A DNA stretch of 64,000 nucleotides, taken from Plantago ovata (lineage: Eukaryota; Streptophyta; Magnoliopsida; Lamiales; Plantaginaceae). Position 1 is the first letter of the stretch. Each line of letters starts with the position of its first letter. The translations under genes were made by a program, and so were the position numbers. Location: positions 76,137,766-76,201,765 of the forward strand of contig CM051458.1 in the NCBI GenBank assembly GCA_028274465.1, read 5' to 3'. Below, one piece after another: positions 34,501 to 44,590 of this stretch. The notes below the pieces were generated by a model that was not told where the DNA came from, did not search any database, and worked only from the letters and a program-made list of their open reading frames with translations.

Positions 34501-35797
34501 TGATGAATGTGTATTTTACACTTTCATTTGAGTCTTTTTCACCTATTTTAGCTATCCTCTATGTTAATTTAGCTATATTTTAGTGCATTTTATTAGAATA
34601 GTGTCACGTTTCCCTTTAGTTTTTATTTTACAGGTTTTGGTTGAAAAACGAGGTTTTCCGGGCAATTATATTGAAGTAGACAAGGAATTGGTGTTCCAGA
34701 AGCCTAATTGGAGTATCTGAAAGATTCCGGATAGGATTTGAAGTCTAGGGGTCGAATCTGGAGGCTAGAAGGTCACTAGAAGTCAGAAACCGAGTCCGAA
34801 AAGGGGAAGAATTCCAAAAACGCGTCGAAAACGCGGAATTCCGCGAAAATCACTCCCGGGCGAACCGCCCGGGACGTGGGGCGACTCGCCCCACACCGGG
34901 CGAACCGCCCGCCCCACACTTATTCGTAGCCTATATATAGTTGCTCAGTTTTTCTCCGAAATTCATACTTTTCCAGACCTATTCTCTCACCTTTCTCTGT
35001 AGTTTTAGGTAGGGACTTCCTAGAGCCTGTTCTGGGGGTTCGTATCTTAGGAGACACTTTTTCATAGCAGATTGGAGCTTGTAGGATCGCAATTCTTCGG
35101 AGATTGACAACCTTCGGTAACATTGTATCTTACAGTTTATTCTACTTATTTTTATATATCTTTCAACATGTTTTCTTCTATGATTTCTGTTGATTGCATG
35201 CCTATTATGAGTAGCTAAACTTATCGTTGGTGGTAGTATGTGAATTCTTAGCGAAGGGAAGATAATCATGCTAATGGCTATATCGCGCATTATACTCCGT
35301 GTTATTGCTTTATTTCGTTGATCAGGCTCAGCCTAAATTCTCGTATGTTGTATTAATTATTATGCACAATTGGACCCTCGTCGACCTATGCGCATGTATA
35401 CCTTCGTAGTGTTGAATAATTACGGAACACAATAGGACAATAGAGATTGACTTGTCAGTATCATTATCTTCGTAGTGCTTAATAATTGCAACAGGACATT
35501 AGATTGATCAAAGATCTCCATGCAAGACCGAGGAATTTACGCATGATTATTGACCCGTTATGCTTTGAAGGATCATACTATCACCAATCTCCATTATCTG
35601 TTAGAAAAACCTTTGCTTTTACGTCTGTTGTTTTTATATTCTCTAGTTAAATTGATAAAGCTAGTTATAGTCCTGAGAGTACGACACTCGAGTCATTCTA
35701 CTGCTACACTACGGTTTGCGTTGTAGTTGTGGATTGCCTTTGGCTAAATAACAAATATATTTGATTGAACCGGGACCCGACAAACCCGCGTTCATCA
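34501..35797 (+). repeat. 3' LTR of E1
   Basis: 1297 bp, TGATGAATG to TTCATCA. Palindrome array 34855-34918 with one more unit than the 5' LTR. TATA at about 34930-34940. Confidence 0.88.
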
Positions 35798-36252
35798 GAG
35801 ACTTCATCAATGGATTGTTCTCCACATTCCTCTTCATCGGCAATGTCGGTTTCTGGTGGCTGACTACTGAAGCGAGACGTCCATGCCCTTGTCCCGGGAG
35901 GTGAGTCCCTATCCCAATGTTCCAGAAACTTGCTGGTTACTTCACCCCAAGTGCGCAATGATTCTTCCGGCGGGATTCTGAGCCATCTTCGAGCGTACCC
36001 TTTCAAGGCTCCCATAAATCCTCTCATACAAAGTTCCTCATGTGGTAAGATAACCCCATCCTCATTCTCACGAGGTATCCTCAACACACCTTCCTCGTAC
36101 GTGTCTAAGAACCCTCTTGGATCACCACCCATTGAAAACGTGGAGAGAATGGAGTAGTACGAAGGATCAAGGTCATAATTCCTGCAATCGTCATCCAATG
36201 TTATGCAAGGCCCTCGAGGCATCACATACCGGGGCAACGGTGGTTGACTCAT

Positions 36253-36577
36253 CCTTCATATAACTAGTTTCTGCACAGGAGGAAACAAGAAACTAAGGAG
36301 CAGAATCCACAAAAGAAATACAAAAACTTGCAAAGAAAAGCACAAAGAGTGCAAACAAATACAATGCAACCGAGAACTACGAGAGCGCAAGCACGTAAGG
36401 TAACCGAGATCAGATTAGATGAATTTTCTGAAAAAGATAGGGGGGAAGAAATAGGGTAAGAAAGTGAGATTTCCTGAGAGCAAACCCCCAGAGCATGTTC
36501 TTCTGTAGGGAACTGAATGCTGAAAATATAAATAAGCTAAACAGAAAAAAGGAGTATAGTCCCCGACAACGGCGCCA
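36253..36577 (-). promoter_or_regulatory. Leader and PBS of A2
   Basis: PBS at 36560-36577 reads TGGCGCCGTTGTCGGGGA on the minus strand, one mismatch to tRNA-Asp. The leader down to the ATG at 36252 has no family-typical gag start; it may contain an unrecognised intron. Confidence 0.7.
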
Positions 36578-37012
36578 ATTTGATGAACGTAGGATTGTCG
36601 GGTCCCAATTAATCAAATAAATTTGTTATTTAGCCAAAGGCAATTCACAACTACAACGAAAACCGTAGTGTAGCAGTAGAATAACCTCGAGTGTTGATCT
36701 CTAAGGACTATAACTAGCTTTATCTAATTTAACTTGAGAATATAAAATAGCAGACGACTTAGCAAAGGTTTTTCTTAACAGATAATGGAGATTGGTGATA
36801 GTATGGTCATTCAAAGCATAACGGGTTAATAATCATGCATAAATTCCTCGGTTTTGCATGGAGATCTTTGATCAATGAATTGTCCAGTTGTAATTATTCA
36901 ACACTACGAAGATATAGATTTAGATAGATCAAAAGATCAATGAATTGTCCAATTGTGTTCAGTAATTATTCAACAATACGATGATAGAGATTTAGATAGA
37001 TCAAAGAAATAA

Positions 37013-38194
37013 GACATAATTACTTTTGATACCCCCACTAAACAGCTACTTTTCATCCTAGTCCATCTATCGCGGAAAATTACAAATAAACCCAAGTCAC
37101 CGTCCGGCATTGACTCCGGCGCCCTCTCTCTCCTCAAAACTTACCAACCAAACACGCCTTATGTCTAAATTACTGTTTTTTGTCTTTTCCTCTTTCTTTT
37201 TTCTTTTTTCTATTTTTCTTTTTCCTTTTTACCATCAACATCTTTTTTCTTTTTTCTATTTTCCTCTTTCTTTTTTCCATTTGAAAATCTCCGATTTGCA
37301 GACCGGAGAAGCTCTGCTCCGATCTGCAAATCGGTCTGCTCCGATCACTGCTGCAGATCAGAGCAGCTCCGATCTGATCTTGAACGGCGCAGACACTCTA
37401 CTCCGTTCAAGATCGGAGCAGAGCTGCTCCGCTCCGATCTGCAGATCGGAGCAGCTCTGCTCCGATCTGCAAATTGGAGCAGAACTCTGCTCCGCTCCGA
37501 TTTGCAGATCGGAGCTCTGCTCTTGAACGGAGCAGACACTCTACTCCGTTCAAGATCGGAGCAGAGCTGCTCCGCTCCGATTTGCAGATCGGAGCAGATC
37601 CGATTTGCAGATCGGAGCAGCTCTGCTCCGATCTACAAATCGGAGCAGAACTTTGCTCCGATCTGCAAATCGGAGCAGAACTCTCTGCTCCGACTTTGAT
37701 CGGAGAATCGGAGCAGAGCAGAGCTGCTCCGATTTTCCGATTGCTGCTCCAATTTCAGCAAATCGGAGCAGCTGTGATTTTTTTATTAATTAATTAATTT
37801 ATTTTTTAGCTTTTTTCATTTTGTTTTATTGTTTTCTCATTTTTTTATTCATAATAATTCTAAGGGCTTGTTTACAAATAGTTTTGTGGACTATTTTGAA
37901 TTATAGTTAAATTATGTGTGTTAATTTTTAAATATTTTGTGTCAATATTGTAAACATTAAAACATTTGGGTAAATGTGTAATAAATGAAACTTCATGTTG
38001 TTTGGAATAATTCAGAATTACAAATTCCGGCGAGGGCGAAAAGGTCATTTCCAAGGCTTAGAGCGCCGAAAGTCAAAGTCGTGGGTTAATCTGTAATTAC
38101 GTTTATATAGCAGGGGAAGATTACGTAATAAAAAATATAGATGGACTAATCTGTAATAGCGGAAAATAGCAGGGGTACCAAAAGTAATTTGCCC
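37013..38194. mobile_element. Non-autonomous Mutator-like element (1182 bp)
   Basis: A perfect 9-bp duplication AAGAAATAA (37004-37012 and 38195-38203) flanks it, the length typical of MULEs. Ends are imperfect inverted repeats: left GACATAATTACTTTTGATAC, right (reversed) GGGCAAATTACTTTTGGTAC, then CCC in both. No transposase. A T/C-rich tract (37165-37280) and a palindromic array fill the left half; the right half is AT-rich. Confidence 0.85.
37285..37775. repeat. Palindromic minisatellite inside the MULE-type element
   Basis: Repeats of a near-palindrome built from CTGCTCCGAT-CTGCAAATCGGAGCAG occur back to back, in both orientations, roughly fifteen times. A 40-base spacer with TTGAACGG-GCAGACACTCTACTCCGTTCAAG, itself able to fold, appears twice. 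All frames stay open for long stretches, giving repetitive Ser/Arg/Gln peptides that I do not count as genes. Confidence 0.8.
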
Positions 38195-39036
38195 AAGAAA
38201 TAAAGCAATAACTGAGAGTATAATGCGCGATATAGCCATTAGCATAATTATCAACCCTTCGCTAAGAAATCACATACTATCACCAACGAGAAGTTTAGCT
38301 ACTCATAGTTGTCATGCAATCAATAGAAATCATACCACGAATGAATGAAAACATGATGAAAGATATATAAAAATAAGTAGAAAAACTGTAAGATACAATG
38401 TTACCGAAGGTTGTCAATCTCCGAAGAATCGCGATCTTACAAGCTCCAAACTGCTAAGAAAAAGTATCTCCTAAGCTAAGAACCCCCAGAACATGCTCTG
38501 GGGAATTCCTACCTAAAACTACAGAGAAAGGTGGGAGAAAAGGTCTGGAAAAGTATGAAAATCGGAGAAAAACTAAGCAACTATATATAGGCTTCGAATT
38601 GTGTGGGTCGAAGGGCCCCACACAACGGGCGATTCGCCTGGTGTGGGGCGATTCGCCCCACATCTTGGGCGATTCGCCCGGGAGTAATTTTCGGCCCAGA
38701 ACGCGTTTTCGACGCGTTTTTGGATTTATTCCCCTTTTCGGACTCGGTTTCTGACTTCTAGTGGCCTTCTAGCCTCCAGATTCGACCCCTAGACTTCAAA
38801 TCCTATCCGGAATCTTTCAGATAGTCCAATTAGGCTTCTGGAACACCAATTCCTTGTCTACTTCAATATAATTGCCCGGAAAACCTCGTTTTTCAACAAA
38901 AACCTGTAATATAAAAACTAAAGGGAAACGTGACACTATTCTAATAAAATGCACTAAAATATAGCTAAATTAACATAGAGGATAGCTAAAATAGGTTAAA
39001 AAGACTTAAATGAAAGTGTAAAATACACATTCATCA

Positions 39037-39830
39037 GGGAGCAGTTACTACATGAAAGGAGCAAGCACAAATACAAGAAACATAGCAATGGCGCGAATAA
39101 AGGCAAAAATAAAAGAAAAAAGGTAGTCGAACTTACTTGATTCGACGGAAAGGAAAGGTAGCTTGCTCGACGACTTCGCTCGACTATGTCTGCTCCTCGC
39201 TCTTTACAGTTGCTACTCGAACAGTTCAAATTGCTCTGAGTGAGTTTGGGCGAAAATGTTGCAAATGAATCTAAGTACCCCTATTTATAAGAGGGTAGTA
39301 CGAGAAGGCGAACCGTCGCATACGTGGCGAAGAATCTAGGCCACACGCGCGATGAGACAAAAGGCCCACAATGAGCCACGTCATGAAAAGACGATTTTTC
39401 CCTTGGAGCTCCCTGACTTAAGAAAAAACATCTGGAGCGTACGCGAATTAGGGCTCACACTACCAGGCAGGCTCCTCGAGCAAAAAAAAAAAAAAAAACA
39501 AACAAACAACAACTTGAAGAACCTCGGAACGTCCTCAAACACGTGCTCCAAAGGAAGAAAAAACTACTCCTCGACCTTGTAAAGCTACATGACCTTACCC
39601 GGATCCAATCTCTTTCATACAAATACCCTTTTTTGGTGGTCCGAGTACCATCTACTCGAACCATAAAAAAAGGGGGGAGGAGGGAAAGATTATGAAAACC
39701 ATCGGGTCGCAAGGAAAAACTTTTTGCAATTATACATCGGACCATACTTCAAGATTGAAGGGAAGGCCGACTTAAACTTAATAGTTCCACAACTATCTTC
39801 TACTAAGATACTTGGAAACTAGGCGACATA
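39037..39830 (-). promoter_or_regulatory. Promoter and leader of the D1 antisense gene
   Basis: Minus-strand TATA (TATAAATAG) at 39281-39289, leader with splice donor AATCAA|GTAAGTTCG at about 39136, then partial intron cut at 39037 by A2. Sequence matches D2 44164-44430. A purine tract next to the LTR at 39815-39830 belongs to D1's plus orientation. Confidence 0.6.
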
Positions 39831-40796
39831 TGTTGGTGTCGGAATATGTCCAACCCCTAAGGGCGTCTAAGAGCGTACTAGGGCGTCATGGGCTGACCAT
39901 GATAGAAGGGTCCGATCACCTTTCATCAGGGTCCGACCAGAAAAAAGACTAGGAAAAATAGCCTAAGTCCTTATGTTCGGCCTAAAAGTACAACTGCCCT
40001 ACTAGCGTGGTAACGCCCTACTAGCACGACAAAGTCCTAGTAGCCACAAGCTAGGGAAAAGGCAAGCCCAGCAAAGAGCTCCTCGGGCTACACCACGACC
40101 TCCGGCTACGTAGACTCGCCCTACTAGCACGCCGAGAGGAACAAGATTGGTGCCCTTCTGCCCTACTAGCACAAGTAGTTGGACGAGTGTCCTTCCGCCC
40201 TACTACCACAGGTGGCCGGACATAACTCTTTACGTCAAGGAAGAATTAACATGTCCTAAGGAAAAGGTGGTCCTCGGACCTTAGAAGCTCGGCAGTCGCC
40301 CTACTACCCCGTCCTCGGACGGTACTAGGGCGACACCCGCCCTAGGAGCACTTTGGTACCAAGGATGACCATTTTACCCCTGCCAACCCTAGTGGAAGAT
40401 CTGGGCCAAAGCCCATGGGTCACTCCAAATGGGCCTAAGCCCATAGAAGACTCAATCATGGTCGGACACTTGTCACGATCCTAAGTGCTCAAACAATATT
40501 CTATTGCTAGTATAAATATGGGCTCAATCCAATCAAGGTAATCAATCAATCATTCAATCATCACACTACTTTCTCACTCTACATTTACTAGGGAAGCCTA
40601 CCAACTCCCTACACGTAAAGTCGTCCCTCCGGCTTGATCTTAGACAAGCCGGGCTTGTGGCACTAACCCCCCCCCCCTCTTGCTAAGTTATACCTCAGGT
40701 CCTAGGTACAGTACGGAAGGCACTTGAAGTGCGAAGGACGCTCTAGAACCTTCGTCCTACGACGCACCAGAGGAAAGCACTAATTACCTATCAACA
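39831..40796 (+). repeat. 3' LTR of D1 (966 bp)
   Basis: TGTTGGTGTCGG to CCTATCAACA. TATA (TATAAATATG) at 40511-40520. The U3 has repeated GCCCTACTAGCAC-type motifs between 39998 and 40360. It is followed by ACAAC, the expected target duplication. Confidence 0.82.
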
Positions 40797-42636
40797 ACAA
40801 CACTATCATGAAAAAATATGGTCAAACTCTTCATTACTTTTATTTTTAGTATTCTAAATTAGTTTGAAATATACACGTCGATTGCAGTCAGTGTTCAAAA
40901 TTAATACGGAGTTGACCCGTAGACGCATGTAATGTTCTAAATTATTACGGTATAAATACCTCGAATGCAATTAGTATTAAATTATTGCCAAATAGACATG
41001 TCAATTGCAATAAGTGTTCTAGATTATTGTAGAATAGAACCATCGAAATGTACATAATTAGTGCATAAAGAAATAAAAAAAGTAATATAATTGTCAGTCG
41101 AAATATAAATTTTTTAATATTCAGTGGCAACATGTATATTTTATCAATAACATGTACGGCGAATAATAACTTGTATAAACAAATGTAAATTATGTACAAA
41201 AAATTACGTTCTTTTTTTTTTTTTTTTTACATTATCCAGGTTATTGACAAATAGTAATAAGCCACTAATTATTAGTAACTATTTTTAAACATGTGTAACT
41301 TTAATTTGAGAGGGAATATGGATTGATTGGGTACGATGTAAATAAGATGATATAGGTGTTCCAACAATAAAAATTGAGTGTTAGTGGCATGATAAATTAA
41401 TTTCTACCAATCAAAATGAGCATGGCTTAAGGATAATGGCATGATAAATTACTTTGAAGAATGAGCATGGCTTAAGGAGAGTCAATCATTTTTTTTCATA
41501 TATATAATAGATAGATTCATTTGTAACGATTGCGCGACCATTTCTCTAAAGTATCCTAGAATTGTTTTACCAACAATTATTATTCTAGAGTATGCTCGAA
41601 AGAATCGACGTTTCGATCAACATATCAACCTACCTTTCATACACAATTAGAATTTAAATGACTTAATGTCATTTAATGAATTTTAACCAATCAAATTGCT
41701 AGAATGGACATGGATTAAGGGGAACCAATGAAATAACTTTTCTTTCTAATCGGTAGATTACTACCATATCAAGCCAAATTTTCTTTTCTTGTTTCCAGCA
41801 TTTATCTAGCATTATTTCTTCATTAATGACATTAAATGAATTTTAACCAGTGAAATGGCTAGAATGAGCATGCTTTAAGCTCAACCAATGAAATATTCTT
41901 CGCTTAATATATTATATAGATTCAACATTCTTCATCTCAATTACTTTTCACATGGTATCGGCATTTACAGAATTGTGTGCAATTAAAAATGCATTTTTTC
42001 ATTTTTGTCATAATCAAAAGTGATTGCGGGAGCAATTTGGACTCGCAACAACTCATAGTCGTTGCTCAATGCTTCCTAATGTGAAAAGAAACTTGAAACA
42101 AGTTATTTAGTCACAACACATTTCAATACTAATTAGAAAGAAATTTAACATTTCTCACTAATTTGATAGAAAGTAATAAGTTATAACACATTAATTTCTG
42201 AAAATCTAATGAAGAAAAAAAGTGTAACGCCCCAAAATCAAAAATTGGTGTGTTCGGCCATGTATCATGAGATGGGTTCACGCCAACACGAAGCCTTGAC
42301 TTTAAATCCTCAAAACATAACAACAATCAACTCACATGGTACATCAGAGAGTCAAATCCCATAATACAAATCAATACAAACTATTATCCTAAAATAACAG
42401 AAAACCATCCGAGTACAACATAAATAAGCTCTCAATGAAGTACAATCAATCTTAACTTAAATAATCTTCAACATCCAGAATCCACGTATGATATATCCCG
42501 CTTTACTCCAACGAAATCTCCTCAAACTTACACAATCGACAATAAACTAAAAGGGGGAGTAAGGGGGTGAGCTGGGAGGCCCAGCAAGTAATTCTATATA
42601 TGCTTCCAAACACACTCAAAATCACACTAATACACA
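40797..42636. other. AT-rich older DNA between D1 and D2
   Basis: No gene seen. A motif ATGAGCATGGCTTAAGG recurs at 41415, 41461, 41704 and 41864 with changes, twice inside a longer unit (TTTTAACCA-TNAAAT-GCTAGAATG...ACCAATGAAAT). TATATATAATAGATAGAT near 41500 could belong to a decayed Helitron or MITE. From about 42223 (TGTAACGCCCCAAAATC) to 42636, the sequence resembles the start of a chromovirus LTR cut by D2; low certainty. Confidence 0.4.
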
Positions 42637-43614
42637 TGTTGATAGGTAATTAGTGCTTTCCTCTGGAGCGTGATCGTACTTTCCTATGGAGCGTCGTAAG
42701 GCAAAGGTTCTAGAACGTCCTTCGCACTTCAAGTGTCTTCCGTACTGTACCTAGGACCTGAGGTATAACTTGGCAGGAGGGGGGGGGTTAGTGCCACAAG
42801 CCCGGCTTGTATAAGATCAAGCCGGAGGGACAACTTTACGTGTAGGGAGTTGGTAAGCTTCCCTAGTAAATGTAGAGTGAGAAAGTGGTGTGATGATTGA
42901 ATGATTGATTGATTGAATTGAGCCCGTATTTATACTAGCAATAGAATATTACTTGAGTACTTAGGATCGTGACAAGTGTCCGGCCATGATTGAGTCTTCT
43001 ATGGGCTTGGGCCCATTCGGAGTGACACATGGTCTTTGGCCCAGATCTTCCACTAGGGCTGGCAGGGGTAAAATGGTCCTTCTTGGTACCAAAGCGCTCC
43101 TACGGCGGGTGTCGCCCTAGTACCGTCCGAGGACGGGGTAGTAGGGCGACTGCCGAGCTTCTAAGGTCCGAGGACCACCTTTTCCTTAGGACATGTTAAT
43201 TCTTCCTTGACGTAAGGAGTTATGTCCGGCCACCCGTGGTAGTAGGGCGGAAGGACACTCGTCCGACTACCTGTGCTAGTAGGGCAGAAGGGCACGAGTC
43301 TTGTTCCTCTCGACGTGCTAGTAGGGCGAGGCTACGTAGCCGGAGGTCGTGGTGTAGCCCGAGGAGCTCTTTGTTGGGCTTGCCTTTCTCCTAGCCGGTG
43401 GCTACTAGGACTTTGTCCTGCTAGTAGGGCGTCACCACGCTAGTAGGGCAGTTGTACTTTTAGGCCGCACATAAGGACTTAAGTTATTTTGCCTAGTCTT
43501 TTGTCCGGTCGGACCCTGATGGAAGGTGATCGGACCCTTCTATCATGGTCAGTCCATGACGCCCTAGTACGCTCTTAGACGTCCTTGGGGGTTGGACATA
43601 TTCCGACACCAACA
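42637..43614 (-). repeat. 3' LTR of D2 (978 bp)
   Basis: Minus-strand TGTTGGTGTCGG to CCTATCAACA. TATA on the minus strand at about 42925-42935. Contains the same CTAGTAGGGC motif series (43110-43460). Confidence 0.82.
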
Positions 43615-44166
43615 TATGTCCCCCTAGTTTCCAAGTATCTTAGTAGAAGATAGTTGTGGAACTATTAAGTTCAAGTCGGCCTTCTCTTCAATCTTGAAGT
43701 ATGGTCCGATGTATGATTGCAAAAAGTTTTTCCTTGCGTCCCCATGGTTTTCACAATCTTTCCCTCCTCCTATCTCTCCCTCCCCCCCCCTCTTTTTTTA
43801 TGGTTCGAGTAGACGGTACTCGGACCACCAAAAAGAGTATTTGTATGAAAGAGATTGGATCCGGGTAAGGTCATGTAGCTTGAAGAGGTCGAGGAGTAGT
43901 CTTTTCTTCCTTCAGAGCATGTGTTGTAGTCGCTCTTTTTTTTTCCCCGAGGAGCTTGCTTGGTAGGGCGAGCTGCTCGAGGAGCCTGCTCGGTAGAGCG
44001 AGCTCTAATTCGCGTACGCTCCGGACGGTTTTTCTCAAGTCCTGGCGCTTCCGGGGTAAAATCGTCTTTCCATGACGTGGCTTAATCTGGGTCGTCTATC
44101 TCGTCGCGCGTGTGGCCCAGATTCATCGCCACGTATGCGACGGTTCGCCTTCCAGTACTACCCTCT

Positions 44167-44589
44167 TATAAATAGGGGTATTTAGATTCATTTGCAAACT
44201 TTTCGCCCAAACTTACTCAGAGCGATTTCAACTGAGCGACCAGCATTTTTGAAGAGCGAAGAACCGATGTAGTCGAGCGTGGTCGTCGAGCAAGTCTTTC
44301 TTCCTTTTCAGCAAATCAAGTAAGTTCGACTACCTTTCCTTCCTTTATTTTTTGGCTTTACTCGCGCTGCTATTATCATGCTTGCTTTTTGTGCGTTAGC
44401 TCTTTTACTTTTTATAATTGCTTCCTCTTTTTTCTCGTCGCCCCTCTCCTCACTATATGGTAGTCGCTCCTCTTAATTGTGCCTGCGCGTCTCAGCTTTG
44501 AGACTTGAACTTAAAATACACCAAAACTGACCTCTCGGACCTTACATAAAATCGCCGTTGATTGACATTTTTCCTCTTCCTTTGTTTAG
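44167..44589 (+). promoter_or_regulatory. Promoter, leader and intron of the D2 antisense gene
   Basis: TATAAATA at 44167-44174, leader exon to 44319, then a 5' UTR intron GTAAGTTCG (44320) to TTTGTTTAG (44589), immediately before ATG at 44591. The same donor exists in D1. The gene runs against the retrotransposon and has its own start signals. Confidence 0.65.
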
Positions 44590-44590
44590 G

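Larger units (their letters stand above)
27895..35797 (+). mobile_element. E1: A-family element with both LTRs (7.9 kb)
   Basis: 5' LTR 27895-29155, PBS, gag start, a piece of inverted LTR, protease, leader, ORF2-type frame, hairpins, purine tract, PPT, 3' LTR 34501-35797. Perfect duplications GAGAC flank it (27890-27894, 35798-35802). It has no RT, RNase H or integrase. LTRs are similar but not identical; the 3' LTR carries an extra palindrome unit, so the insertion is not very recent. Confidence 0.88.
27436..36252 (-). pseudogene. A2 short gag-like ORF, interrupted by E1 (302 codons when E1 is removed)
   Basis: The N-terminal 150 codons (36252-35803, MSQPPLPRYVMPRGP) include a gag-like core: ARRWLRIPPEESLRTWGEVT and SKFLEHW resemble the WL-LP-SI-TW-EL-FL pattern of plant Gag (PF03732). 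Removing E1 with one GAGAC copy joins codon 150 in phase to 27894-27436, giving an acidic stretch (VVEEVITESIASLESEGDG) and a stop after FPFDNG. It differs from the A1/A3 gag and has no protease or zinc knuckle. A splice acceptor-like TTTAGTTTTCAG occurs within the distal half, so the true 3' structure is uncertain. Confidence 0.65.
14560..39036 (-). mobile_element. Element A2: A-family element, outer host of the nest
   Basis: 5' LTR 36581-39036, PBS 36560-36577, leader, a 302-codon ORF, 3' block with hairpins and PPT, and 3' LTR 14560-14580 plus 24617-25837. Three insertions account for the rest: A1 in the 3' LTR, E1 in the ORF, and a MULE-type element in the 5' LTR. Flanks are AGGAG (14555-14559) and GGGAG (39037-39041), an imperfect target duplication. 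It has no protease, RT or integrase: only about 3.2 kb of internal sequence once the insertions are removed. Confidence 0.8.
36581..39036 (-). repeat. 5' LTR of A2, split by a MULE-type element
   Basis: From TGATGAACGTAGG to TTCATCA. Subtracting 1191 bp of insertion and duplicate leaves about 1265 bp. Palindrome array 38602-38682. Confidence 0.85.
11247..40796 (+). mobile_element. Element D1: Tat-type retrotransposon 3' part, split by the A2 nest
   Basis: Two blocks belong together: 11247-14559 (antisense gene body) and 39037-39830 (antisense gene promoter and leader), followed by the 3' LTR 39831-40796. Both align with the continuous copy D2 (42637-46089, inverted). At the split about 290 bp present in D2 are missing in D1. 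A purine tract (AAACTAGG...) precedes the LTR, which fits a 3' LTR. gag-pol of D1 would lie left of the window. Right flank: ACAAC. Positions 11247-11762 are non-coding sequence between pol and the antisense gene. Confidence 0.75.

Noticed and set aside
37285-37775. Several open frames across the palindromic array
   Set aside because: They exist because the repeat lacks stops in most frames; the peptides are repetitive and change with the array, with no start context or homology.
37285-37775. CRISPR array
   Set aside because: Units are palindromic and directly adjacent with no unique spacers, no cas genes, and the context is a plant transposon.
14555-39041. A perfect target duplication for A2
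   Set aside because: Flanks are AGGAG and GGGAG, one mismatch in five, and about 290 bp of D1 sequence is missing at the site, so I treat it as probable only.
42223-42636. Chromovirus LTR
   Set aside because: Only the TGTAACGCCCC start is suggestive; no second end, PBS or coding region, so it is not listed as an element.
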